Source of the DNA: an uncultured Lachnospiraceae bacterium
GTDB lineage: Bacteria > Bacillota > Clostridia > Lachnospirales > Lachnospiraceae
Length of the DNA: 64,000 bases
Direction of reading: 5' to 3'
Assembly: GCA_947089905.1 (NCBI GenBank)
Contig: CAMUMG010000004.1
Coordinates: 124,001 to 188,000 of the forward strand
The translations under genes were made by a program, and so were the position numbers. Shown here piece by piece: positions 29,291 through 36,482 of the stretch. Position 1 is the stretch's first letter. Every line of letters starts with the position of its first letter. The notes below the pieces were generated by a model. The model was not told the origin of the DNA, did not search any database, and saw nothing but the letters and a program-made list of their open reading frames with translations.

Positions 29291-29304
29291 AGTACCTCCT
29301 TTTA

Positions 29305-29322
29305 GTACCGCACGTCGGTATG
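29305..29322. promoter_or_regulatory. TetR operator-like palindrome upstream of MFS gene
   Basis: GTACCG-CACGT-CGGTATG, related to the two sites before tetR (CATACC...GGTATG type). It lies 28 bases upstream of the MFS -35. Confidence 0.5.
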
Positions 29323-29334
29323 TATTTGTTTAAA

Positions 29335-29360
29335 ATTTTTCTGCCCTTTTAAGGGCAGAA
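29335..29360 (-). terminator. tetR terminator
   Basis: Minus strand TTCTGCCCTT-AA-AAGGGCAGAA followed by AAATTTT, directly after the tetR stop. Confidence 0.7.
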
Positions 29361-29362
29361 TT

Positions 29363-30016
29363 TTACTTGTTCGTTTGACATATCGCTGCCAGTTCCCACA
29401 CCCTTTCTAACATTTCTTCATCTACAATATCTAATCCAAAACCTTTCAACATCTGACCAAATACCTTAAACTTACGATAGGATTCTTCTGCAGAATTATC
29501 AAATATTAAAGGATTTGTCCAGATATTTGCTATAAATATAATCAATTCTGACAACTGTTCTGGATACTCCGTTTCAATAGAACCGTCGGAAATACCTTGT
29601 TTAATAATTGGCAAAATATAGTTTGGGGCTACTTCCTCTATCGTATCATGTAAAAGATAAAAAAGAAGTTTTGGATTATTATAAAAATTAGGGGTTATTG
29701 TAAATATATCATTTTGTACAGGTCGGTTGATTGATTCTTTAAAAATAGCTTTTAGCTTTTCTTTGCCATTCAGATTCGGATTATCACGAATAACTAAAAG
29801 CATCTGATTGGATTCTTCTGTTATTTTATCTGTAACAGCAACTAAAATATCTTCTTTTGACTTAAAATGATGATAGATTGCTCCCTTACTAAGTCCCCCT
29901 AAATGATAAATAATATCCTGAATTGATGTGTGTTCATATCCCTTTTCCATAAACAAACGAAAGGCAACATCCAATATTAAATTAACAGTTTCTTCTGGAT
30001 GCTTATTTCTTGACAC
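29363..30016 (-). CDS. TetR family regulator
   Basis: 217 residues. N-terminal helix-turn-helix AFRLFMEKGYEHTSIQDIIYHLGGLSKGAIYHHFKSKEDILVAV is the TetR signature; the rest is the variable ligand and dimer domain. It likely represses itself and the downstream MFS exporter through the CATACC-type palindromes. Start GTG at 30016 with AAGGAGG 6 bases upstream. The ligand is unknown. Confidence 0.9.
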   Translation of the reverse strand: MSRNKHPEETVNLILDVAFRLFMEKGYEHTSIQDIIYHLGGLSKGAIYHHFKSKEDILVAVTDKITEESNQMLLVIRDNPNLNGKEKLKAIFKESINRPVQNDIFTITPNFYNNPKLLFYLLHDTIEEVAPNYILPIIKQGISDGSIETEYPEQLSELIIFIANIWTNPLIFDNSAEESYRKFKVFGQMLKGFGLDIVDEEMLERVWELAAICQTNK

Positions 30017-30032
30017 TGTTTTACCTCCTTAA

Positions 30033-30047
30033 CATACCAATGGTATG
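30033..30047. promoter_or_regulatory. TetR operator, proximal
   Basis: Perfect palindrome CATACC-AAT-GGTATG between the tetR promoter and its ribosome site. Confidence 0.6.
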
Positions 30048-30055
30048 AATTAAAT

Positions 30056-30083
30056 ATTATCATACCGTCAGTTGGTTTGTCAA
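30056..30083 (-). promoter_or_regulatory. tetR promoter
   Basis: Minus strand TTGACA, 16 bases, GATAAT (or 18 bases to TAATAT). The distal operator fills its spacer. Confidence 0.65.
30061..30079. promoter_or_regulatory. TetR operator, distal
   Basis: CATACCGTCAGTTGGTTTG, an imperfect copy of the CATACC palindrome, inside the promoter spacer where a bound repressor would block polymerase. Confidence 0.55.
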
Positions 30084-30117
30084 GATATTTTTCTATATAA
30101 TAAGTGTACACAATTTC

Positions 30118-30146
30118 TTGCTGATTTATTTAGATGAGCGTATAAT
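30118..30146 (+). promoter_or_regulatory. Predicted promoter of radical SAM gene
   Basis: TTGCTG, 17 bases, TATAAT, 40 bases upstream of the start codon. Confidence 0.5.
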
Positions 30147-30185
30147 AATGTTCTAAAGAGATATTTTATGATAGGAGTAAACTTT

Positions 30186-31106
30186 ATGCAGAATATATCT
30201 ATTACATCTAAAGCTTGTAATCTGTGTCCAAGAAATTGTGCCTCTTTACGGACAGATAATCATATTGGAAGATGTGGTATGTCTTGGGAATTAAAGGCGG
30301 CGAGAGCTTCTCTACATTTTTGGGAAGAGCCTTGTATTTCTGGTACGAAGGGCTCTGGAACAGTCTTTTTTTCTGGATGTCCACTTGGCTGTGTCTACTG
30401 TCAAAACAGAGAAATTGCACTTGGTTTAGCCGGCAAAGTCATCTCAGAAACTCGTCTTAGTGAAATCTTTTTAGAACTTCAAAATAAAGGAGCAAATAAT
30501 ATTAATCTTGTTACTCCAACCCATTATATTCTTTCTATTAAAAAAGCTCTGATAACAGCGAAACAAAATGGTCTTACTATTCCTATTGTCTATAATACAA
30601 GTGGTTATGAATTAGTAGAAAGCCTGCAATTACTTGATGGTCTTATTGACATTTATCTGCCTGACTTAAAATATTATTCCAGTGAAGTATCTACACGTTA
30701 CTCTAAGGCTTCGGACTATTTTAGTTACGCATCTTCTGCTATTAAGGAGATGTTTCGTCAGGTAGGCACGCCTATCTTTCATAAAGATTCTTCGCAAGAT
30801 CTTATGACACGCGGAATGATTGTTCGTCATCTTGTTCTTCCTGGACAGATAAAAGATTCTAAAAATGTTATTCGTTATCTTTACGAAACATATGGAGAGC
30901 AAATTTATATTAGTATTTTAAATCAATATACTCCTCCGACAGAAAATCTTTCTCTCTATCCTGAACTTTGCAGAACTCTAACCAAGGAAGAATATGATGA
31001 AATTGTGGACTATGCTATAGATCTTGGTATTGAAAATGGATTTATTCAAGAAGGAGAAACTGCAAAAGAAAGCTTTATCCCTGCATTTGATTATGAAGGA
31101 CTTTAG
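30186..31106 (+). CDS. Radical SAM protein, PflX/COG1313-like
   Basis: 306 residues. SGCPLGCVYCQNREIA is the CxxxCxxC [4Fe-4S] motif of radical SAM enzymes, with a second N-terminal Cys group CNLCPRNCASLRTDNHIGRCG. This pairing is typical of the PflX/COG1313 group, which is distantly related to pyruvate formate-lyase activators but has no settled substrate. No glycyl radical enzyme is nearby. ATG at 30186 with AGGAG 9 bases upstream; 30168 has no ribosome site. Confidence 0.8.
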   Translation: MQNISITSKACNLCPRNCASLRTDNHIGRCGMSWELKAARASLHFWEEPCISGTKGSGTVFFSGCPLGCVYCQNREIALGLAGKVISETRLSEIFLELQNKGANNINLVTPTHYILSIKKALITAKQNGLTIPIVYNTSGYELVESLQLLDGLIDIYLPDLKYYSSEVSTRYSKASDYFSYASSAIKEMFRQVGTPIFHKDSSQDLMTRGMIVRHLVLPGQIKDSKNVIRYLYETYGEQIYISILNQYTPPTENLSLYPELCRTLTKEEYDEIVDYAIDLGIENGFIQEGETAKESFIPAFDYEGL

Positions 31107-31119
31107 AAATAAACTCACA

Positions 31120-31180
31120 GGAGCTGTTGCAAAACAAGATTTTATCATATAGATAGAAACTCTTATTTTGCAACAGCTCC
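31120..31180. terminator. Long hairpin between radical SAM gene and 6S RNA candidate
   Basis: GGAGCTGTTGCAAAA and TTTTGCAACAGCTCC arms, extended with partial pairing. It can end both the plus gene and the minus RNA; U tracts are poor on both sides. Confidence 0.55.
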
Positions 31181-31185
31181 TTCTT

Positions 31186-31382
31186 TGGTTGAAACCCCAA
31201 AATGCCGGCTCTTGTATTTTGACTCCTAGCAAAGCTAGGTGGGTGACCGCACGTAAGGTTCTGTCTTCCACTGCACAATCGGAGGCCTGACATAGACTTA
31301 CAAATATAGGAATCCCGTTTAAAGTAAATGTAGGTTCAAAATGACAAGAGTTATCGTACACCCCAGGAATTTCATTTCATCT
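31186..31382 (-). ncRNA. ssrS: Structured RNA, probable 6S RNA
   Basis: A protein-free stretch behind a strong minus promoter. The predicted RNA of about 195 bases closes on itself like 6S RNA: TGAAATTCC near the 5' end pairs with GGGGTTTCA near the 3' end, then CTCTTGTCATTTTGA pairs with TCAAAATACAAGAG, around a central region with a CCTAGC-TTT-GCTAGG hairpin. Length and rod shape fit 6S RNA, which binds sigma-A RNA polymerase. Assignment is by architecture and general resemblance to clostridial 6S RNAs, not by a covariance search. Confidence 0.65.
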
Positions 31383-31388
31383 GTCTTT

Positions 31389-31417
31389 ATTATATCCTAT
31401 CTCTTGTATTTTATCAA
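31389..31417 (-). promoter_or_regulatory. Strong promoter of the 6S RNA candidate
   Basis: Minus strand TTGATA, 17 bases, TATAAT, seven bases before the predicted 5' end. It lies just after the histidine kinase stop. Confidence 0.7.
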
Positions 31418-31450
31418 GAACTTTTTCATAAAATATCTGTCAATTCATCC

Positions 31451-32905
31451 TTAATTTCCTTCTATAGCCTGAAATTGAAATGAAAATTCTGTCCCTACGC
31501 CCAATTCACTTTTTACATCTATTGTTCCTCCATGACGTAGTGCAATTTGTTTTGCAATTGCTAAACCTAGTCCAGATCCTTTTGCATTTTGGCGAAGTTT
31601 TGACTTATAAAATTTTTCAAAGACACTTGGCAATTCTTCTTCACTGATTCCAATTCCTTCATCTCGAATAGAAACAAAAATTCCATTCTTACCACAAAAA
31701 GTAACATGAATAATCGAATCTTCAGGAGAAAATTTAACTGCATTATCTAAGATTACTAAAAACATTTGACGTAGACGATCATAATCCCCATACATCATAT
31801 AAACTTCTTGATCGTGATTTAATTCAATTTGAATTCTCTTTTTCTCGCTGAGGGGACGGATGCTTCGAACCAACTCTTCAAAAATTTGAAGGAGGTTGAC
31901 AGGCTCTGTTTCAATAACAAAATCTGGATTTTGCATTTTCGACAATAATAAAAGATCCCCCACTAATCGTTCCATGCTTTTACATTCCGAAAGCATTCGT
32001 TCATAATACTGTTTGGTTTTCTCCTCTCCGGTTACGACACCATCTACTAAACTTTCTGTATAAGCTCTGACTACAGTAATTGGAGTTCTCAGTTCATGAG
32101 ATACATTTGCAAAAAAATCCATTCTCATTTGATCTAAATTTTTTCTTATTTTTTCATTTTCTTGCAATTTATCAGTCAAAAAGTCCAGTGTCCTTGCTAA
32201 ATCTCCAATCTCATCTTTGCGATCAATTCCGGTTTTTGTATCATACTTACTATCTACCAAGTCCAAAGCGGTTTCTCTCATTTTCATAATTGGCTTTGTT
32301 AATTGTCTGGCAAACATAATAGCAATAATAAAAGAGACTACGGCAGCACCTAACATACTATTAATCATCATAGAAAATCCATTATCCGCTGCTTTATCCT
32401 GAACTTCCATTTGAGCACTTAATAAAAGGGCCCCGCAAGTTTCCCCGTTCTTTCCTATAATAGGAATTCCTAAAGTAATCATAGTACAACCATGAATTTC
32501 ACTATAATATGTTCCATATCTTTTCTGTCCTGAAAAAGCAGTTCGAATAATTTTTTCTAATTCCTCTGACAGCGACACATCTTTTAGATCTACATTTTCC
32601 ATTTGTTCATTCATTGGTTCCTTTGCATCTGAATTGGAAATTGTCCAAATTTCATCTGTTGTAAGTTCCAATAAATTTTCTAAATAATTTCTACACTGTG
32701 TATATTCCTCATTTAAAATATATTCATTTAAACGCTTTGAAATCGTTGCAGCCTGTCCTTCCAGATTTTTTCTATAATCTTCCATCATCGTACTCTGATA
32801 CAAACGCATATAAATGATACCAAGTACAACTGAAAATAAAATCATCAAACACGCATAATTAATATAGACCCGGAAAAACAAATGGCTTCCGGTTCTCTTT
32901 TTCAT
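31451..32905 (-). CDS. Sensor histidine kinase
   Basis: 484 residues. Transmembrane helix (about 10-30), extracellular sensor (30-180), second helix (183-203), HAMP, HisKA with FFANVSHELRTPITVVRAYTES (phospho-His) and HATPase with DNAVKFSPED, DEGIGIS and GSGLGLAIAK. It pairs with the response regulator encoded 19 bases upstream. The signal is unknown. ATG at 32905 with GGAGGAAGG upstream. Confidence 0.92.
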   Translation of the reverse strand: MKKRTGSHLFFRVYINYACLMILFSVVLGIIYMRLYQSTMMEDYRKNLEGQAATISKRLNEYILNEEYTQCRNYLENLLELTTDEIWTISNSDAKEPMNEQMENVDLKDVSLSEELEKIIRTAFSGQKRYGTYYSEIHGCTMITLGIPIIGKNGETCGALLLSAQMEVQDKAADNGFSMMINSMLGAAVVSFIIAIMFARQLTKPIMKMRETALDLVDSKYDTKTGIDRKDEIGDLARTLDFLTDKLQENEKIRKNLDQMRMDFFANVSHELRTPITVVRAYTESLVDGVVTGEEKTKQYYERMLSECKSMERLVGDLLLLSKMQNPDFVIETEPVNLLQIFEELVRSIRPLSEKKRIQIELNHDQEVYMMYGDYDRLRQMFLVILDNAVKFSPEDSIIHVTFCGKNGIFVSIRDEGIGISEEELPSVFEKFYKSKLRQNAKGSGLGLAIAKQIALRHGGTIDVKSELGVGTEFSFQFQAIEGN

Positions 32906-32924
32906 AACCTTCCTCCATTACTTT

Positions 32925-33623
32925 TTAAGATTTTTCTTCTATTTCGAACTTATATCCTACACCCCAAATAGTTTTAATACTCCATCCCGGATGTTTTACG
33001 GTATCCAATTTTGCACGAAGTCGTTTAATATGCGAATCTACTGTTCTACTATCTCCAAAATAATCAAATCCCCAAAGACTATCGAGTAAATTATCTCTGG
33101 TAAATACTTTATTGGGATTACTTGCCAGTGTCCACATTGTTTCTATTTCTTTTTTTGTCATCTGCATTTTTGTAGTACCAATATGCAAAGTATATTCATC
33201 TAAATTAATAGTTAAATTATCGATTGTAAGCATATTTTCTGAGGATTTTTCTTTTTCTTTTCTTACCATACGTCGCATTACTGCACGAACTCTTGCCATA
33301 ACCTCACTTGGGCTAAATGGTTTGACAATATAATCATCTGCTCCTATATCCAATCCCATAATCTTTTCAAAATCCTCTCCACGAGCAGTAATTAAAATTA
33401 CTGGTACATCCGACTTTGCACGTATTTTACGACAAACCTCATAACCATCTTCTTTTGGCATCATAACATCAAGCAAAACAACATCTGGAGAATATTTATG
33501 GAATAATCTTACAGCCTCTTCTCCATCCGAAGCAATGACCGGTTCAAACTCTTCTTTTCGGGCATAAGCAGCTAAAACATCTGTAATATCCGGATTATCG
33601 TCTGCAATTAACATGTATTGCAT
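32925..33623 (-). CDS. OmpR-family response regulator
   Basis: 232 residues. Receiver with IADDNPD acidic pair, phospho-Asp in VVLLDVMMPKEDGYEV and Lys in DDYIVKPFSPSEV; C-terminal winged helix (TKKEIETMWTLASNPNKVFTRDNLLDSLWGFDYFGDSRTVDSHIKRLRAKL). Start ATG at 33623 with GGAGGG 5 bases upstream. First gene of the RR-HK operon; the targets are unknown, although the BIG2 gene next to it is divergent. Confidence 0.92.
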   Translation of the reverse strand: MQYMLIADDNPDITDVLAAYARKEEFEPVIASDGEEAVRLFHKYSPDVVLLDVMMPKEDGYEVCRKIRAKSDVPVILITARGEDFEKIMGLDIGADDYIVKPFSPSEVMARVRAVMRRMVRKEKEKSSENMLTIDNLTINLDEYTLHIGTTKMQMTKKEIETMWTLASNPNKVFTRDNLLDSLWGFDYFGDSRTVDSHIKRLRAKLDTVKHPGWSIKTIWGVGYKFEIEEKS

Positions 33624-33843
33624 GTTTCCCTCCATTCTGTTCAATCGACAAGCTCTAAAAAGCACACATAATAATATTATATTTAATTTCTTTGATTTAA
33701 ACAAGTATTTTTTCACTGGAAAACTTAACTTTTTTGTATGGAATTCTTAAGTTTTTTTTACGCTCTGCCATCATTCTGACAAAATATTGACCTATAATCA
33801 AAATGGATGTGACACATGAATTCCGTAATAGGAGGACAAAGCC

Positions 33844-34632
33844 ATGAAACAGATAAAGTCACTCAGGCGTATTGTTTTCTTCGGATTTGCACTGCTGTTT
33901 AGTCTGTTGTTACTGTCTTCTCCGCTTATTACAAAGGCAGATGAAACGACAACTGTAACACCAGCTACAGGTACAGACACGTCAGCAGAAAAGGATACCT
34001 CTAAAGATGAAACGAAAATACCTTTAATCAAACTTAATGTTCGATCGAAATCCTTAGTAAAAGGAAAAACTTACAAACTCAATGTATATAACCTGACAGA
34101 AGAACAAAAGGTAAGTTTTAAATCTGATACACCAGAAATTGTTTCCGTAGATGAAGAAGGGCTTATTACTGGAGAGGACTTTGGAAGTGCTGTTATTACA
34201 GCAACTATCAAAGAGGGAACGAAACTTATAACAACCCTGACTTGTGATATTACGGTCGGACCTCCTGCAATCAGCGTGAAATTGACCAAGAATGAACTTA
34301 TGCTTATAGTTGGAAAACGCACGAATTTAAAGACCATTCTTCAGCCTTATAATACTGTTGAGGAAATTAAATATCTAAGTACTGATACAACAGTTGCAAC
34401 CGTTAGTACAGGTGGTCGTATTACAGCAAAGTCAGTTGGAACAGCTACCATTTATGCAATGCTTGACAATGGAAAATTTGACTGCTGTACTTTAACTGTA
34501 GTAGACGAAGAAACTTATCAAAAACTTATGGAAGAAGAAAAGTCTTTGGATTCTGACTCTCAAGAATCCAGCTCTGAGGAGGAAGCGGATGTCACTCCTA
34601 GTACAGAACCTTCTTCTAGTGCAGAAATGTAA
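33844..34632 (+). CDS. Exported protein with two BIG2 Ig-like domains
   Basis: 262 residues. Signal peptide (RIVFFGFALLFSLLLLSSPLITKA), a Thr/Asp-rich linker, then two bacterial Ig-like group 2 domains (about 62-140 with DTPEIVSVDEEGLITGEDFGSAVITA, and 145-222 with DTTVATVSTGGRITAKSVGTATIYA), and a Ser/Glu-rich tail. No sortase motif or second membrane anchor, so it is secreted or held by other contacts. Divergent from the RR-HK pair. Ribosome site AGGAGG 8 bases before ATG. Confidence 0.85.
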   Translation: MKQIKSLRRIVFFGFALLFSLLLLSSPLITKADETTTVTPATGTDTSAEKDTSKDETKIPLIKLNVRSKSLVKGKTYKLNVYNLTEEQKVSFKSDTPEIVSVDEEGLITGEDFGSAVITATIKEGTKLITTLTCDITVGPPAISVKLTKNELMLIVGKRTNLKTILQPYNTVEEIKYLSTDTTVATVSTGGRITAKSVGTATIYAMLDNGKFDCCTLTVVDEETYQKLMEEEKSLDSDSQESSSEEEADVTPSTEPSSSAEM

Positions 34633-34643
34633 TTGATTTGGGA

Positions 34644-34720
34644 TACAGAAACAAAAACCACCATCAAAGGAAAGAACGTTAAACACATTCTTTCCTTTGA
34701 TGGTGGTTTTTGTTTCTGTA
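34644..34720. terminator. 33-bp perfect inverted repeat, bidirectional terminator
   Basis: Arms beginning TACAGAAACAAAAACCACC and an 11-base loop pair perfectly over 33 bases, with A/T runs inside. It abuts the stop codon of the minus gene and follows the BIG2 gene. Unusually long for a terminator. Confidence 0.85.
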
Positions 34721-35095
34721 TTAACTTAACATTCCCCCTAACATTCCTCCTGCCCCCATCAATAGGAATGTTCTTATGTAGTTTCCTATAGAAAGAAACT
34801 CGGAAGTATCGTAAATAAGTGCTAATAAAAGATAAAGAAGAAAGCATAAAACTGCCATTAAAAAACCCCACAAAAAGCGTTTCTCCTTTACTTTTTTTCC
34901 AAGAAACAGTCCTGCTATAAATGCTGGAAGACAATCTGCTACTACAATCATAATTCCTACAAAAACTCCAGAAATATTTAGTTTCTCCATTAAAAGTGCA
35001 GTAAACATCAATAAGATTCCAGTTAATACTACGGTCAACATTACCGAGGTCAATAAATATAGTCCCTTCGAGAATCCTTTTGACTTTTCTTCCAT
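34721..35095 (-). CDS. TIGR04086 family membrane protein
   Basis: 124 residues with four hydrophobic segments (LYLLTSVMLTVVLTGILLMFTALL, VFVGIMIVVADCLPAFIAGLFLG, FLWGFLMAVLCFLLYLLLALI, TFLLMGAGGMLGG). Conserved in Clostridia, usually close to yajC and the SCIFF peptide genes; function unknown. Here yajC is 3.2 kb upstream, separated by an accessory block. ATG at 35095 has GGGGG 7 bases upstream. Confidence 0.75.
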   Translation of the reverse strand: MEEKSKGFSKGLYLLTSVMLTVVLTGILLMFTALLMEKLNISGVFVGIMIVVADCLPAFIAGLFLGKKVKEKRFLWGFLMAVLCFLLYLLLALIYDTSEFLSIGNYIRTFLLMGAGGMLGGMLS

Positions 35096-35211
35096 GTATA
35101 GCCCCCAATCATCCGTTAGTCTGTACATGGTATGCACAATATTCACTTGTTATTCCATTGGTTTATTACCTTTGAGTTTTTGTTATAAATCTGTTATGTC
35201 ATACATATTTA

Positions 35212-35772
35212 TTAAAGATTATCATATTCCTCTTTATCGATTTTTATTAAATTGATTTTATGTCCAACAATATTTTCACCCTCAAATTTATAATACCTAC
35301 CAGAATAACATGGTAATAATCCATTAGATCTTGATGTATCTAGTTTAACCAAAATAATTCCCCTACTTGGTGTTGTGTCTCTAATAGCACGGTATGAAAG
35401 TAAAAATTGATCTAAAACGATAAAACCCGAACATTTCCAATTTGTAAATTTACTTTTTTGTGGAACATAACGTGTAAAATTACCAGAAAGAATATTTCCA
35501 TTCTTCTCAATCAACTGAAATTTATGCCTTTTAATTATTACTGTTGGATCTTCTCTCGAAAAGATTTCATCTCTATAATATCCTGTAAACTGCGATATTC
35601 CATTTTGAACAATTTCATAAATTCGACTAATAAAAAAAGTTATTGCGCTTCCAATAAGAGATGCAATTACAGCTGATAATATAGAATTTTTTACAAAAAA
35701 AATAGTGCATACAAGCAGAATGATTGTACTTCCTAGTAATCCTATACACACAAATAGTTCCTTCTTTTTCAT
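35212..35772 (-). CDS. Two-TM beta-strand-rich protein, Cap15-like candidate
   Basis: 186 residues. Two N-terminal transmembrane helices (about 6-27 and 30-50) then a region with regular short strands and Gly/Tyr spacing (GYYRDEIF, NILSGNFTRY, GFIVLDQFLLSYRA, GIILVKLD, SGRYYKFEGENIVGHKINLIKI). This layout matches S-2TMbeta proteins such as the CBASS effector Cap15, but no CD-NTase gene is next to it, so the assignment is structural inference. ATG at 35772 with AGGAGG about 7 bases upstream. Confidence 0.45.
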   Translation of the reverse strand: MKKKELFVCIGLLGSTIILLVCTIFFVKNSILSAVIASLIGSAITFFISRIYEIVQNGISQFTGYYRDEIFSREDPTVIIKRHKFQLIEKNGNILSGNFTRYVPQKSKFTNWKCSGFIVLDQFLLSYRAIRDTTPSRGIILVKLDTSRSNGLLPCYSGRYYKFEGENIVGHKINLIKIDKEEYDNL

Positions 35773-36094
35773 ATCAATTCCTCCTATCTATTTTTATCTA
35801 ATAAAAAATCAATCTACATATTTACTATCATACCACAACTGCAACTATTCTCCTCCATTAAAAGTTTACTTTTATGATTTTTTAAACCCTTTTTGTTGTT
35901 TACTTATTTGTAGTTATTCTACAATATTACTTATATTTTATCAATATTTTTTTAAATATCTTATTTAAATTAATAAAAAGGTAAGTTATGATAATCCTTA
36001 AAAATAATAGTAATAGAATAATTTTTGTATGATAAATTATAGGAAATTTTTATATATAAAAATGACATGACAAAGGAAACATCACATCTTTAAA

Positions 36095-36175
36095 ATGATG
36101 ATCGTATTGATATTTATTAGATTTGTTATACTATTGATGAGTGTTATAACGATCTATATGGTTAATGGTATGTAA
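36095..36175 (+). CDS. Hydrophobic 26-residue mini-ORF, type I toxin-like
   Basis: Starts ATGATG, reads MMIVLIFIRFVILLM and ends TAA. The peptide is one hydrophobic helix with a single Arg, like small membrane toxins of type I systems (for example Ibs). The nearest ribosome-site-like AAAGGA is about 17 bases away, which is poor. Low confidence as a gene; noted because a strong small-RNA promoter follows directly. Confidence 0.3.
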   Translation: MMIVLIFIRFVILLMSVITIYMVNGM

Positions 36176-36196
36176 AGGTTATGACCCCAAAGAGTC

Positions 36197-36225
36197 TTGC
36201 ATTCTAAATGAAATTATGGTATAGT
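36197..36225 (+). promoter_or_regulatory. Promoter of small RNA candidate
   Basis: TTGCAT, 17 bases, TATAGT, with a start near 36232. Confidence 0.6.
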
Positions 36226-36231
36226 AAAAAC

Positions 36232-36322
36232 AACAAAGAATACCGCCCACAAAGTGGGTTGACCTCCAGTAGCTTAAAATCCTACCTTCACCGAGCAAGT
36301 GACAAGGTAGGATTATTTATTT
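36232..36322 (+). ncRNA. Small RNA candidate with anti-Shine-Dalgarno stretch
   Basis: About 90 bases: hairpin CCCAC-AAA-GTGGG, a free linker TTGACCTCCAGTAGCTTA, then a strong stem AATCCTACCTT / AAGGTAGGATT (with inner CAC/GTG pairs) followed by ATTTATTTT as terminator. GACCTCC is complementary to Shine-Dalgarno GGAGGTC, common in sRNAs that block ribosome binding. No protein frame with a ribosome site is present. Confidence 0.55.
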
Positions 36323-36482
36323 TCGCTTGTTATTTCTATTATTCCTACATTATAAAACCAAAAAGAACGATTGATTTTCTTAGCTTTTTTTATTATACTA
36401 TTCTTATACTTGTAAGTTATAACTAACATCACTTTAATAAGTCAGATAATATAACATACACACATAGAAATGAGGTCAGTTT

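Larger units (their letters stand above)
35773..36482. other. Non-coding region with mini-ORF and small RNA candidate
   Basis: 710 bases, extremely A+T-rich. Features inside: hydrophobic mini-ORF at 36095, promoter at 36197, structured small RNA at 36232. From 35790 to 36060 I see only A/T-rich DNA without a convincing gene. The frame open at 36208-36426 overlaps the RNA and has no ribosome site. Confidence 0.5.

Noticed and set aside
30978-31361. Two minus-strand open frames of 72 and 127 codons
   Set aside because: They cross the 6S RNA candidate and terminator and run into the end of the radical SAM gene; no ribosome site.
34560-35108. 182-codon minus frame
   Set aside because: Overlaps the TIGR04086 gene out of frame, the 33-bp terminator and the end of the BIG2 gene; no family resemblance.
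36208-36426. 72-codon open frame across the small RNA
   Set aside because: No ribosome site, overlaps promoter and terminator hairpins, odd composition.
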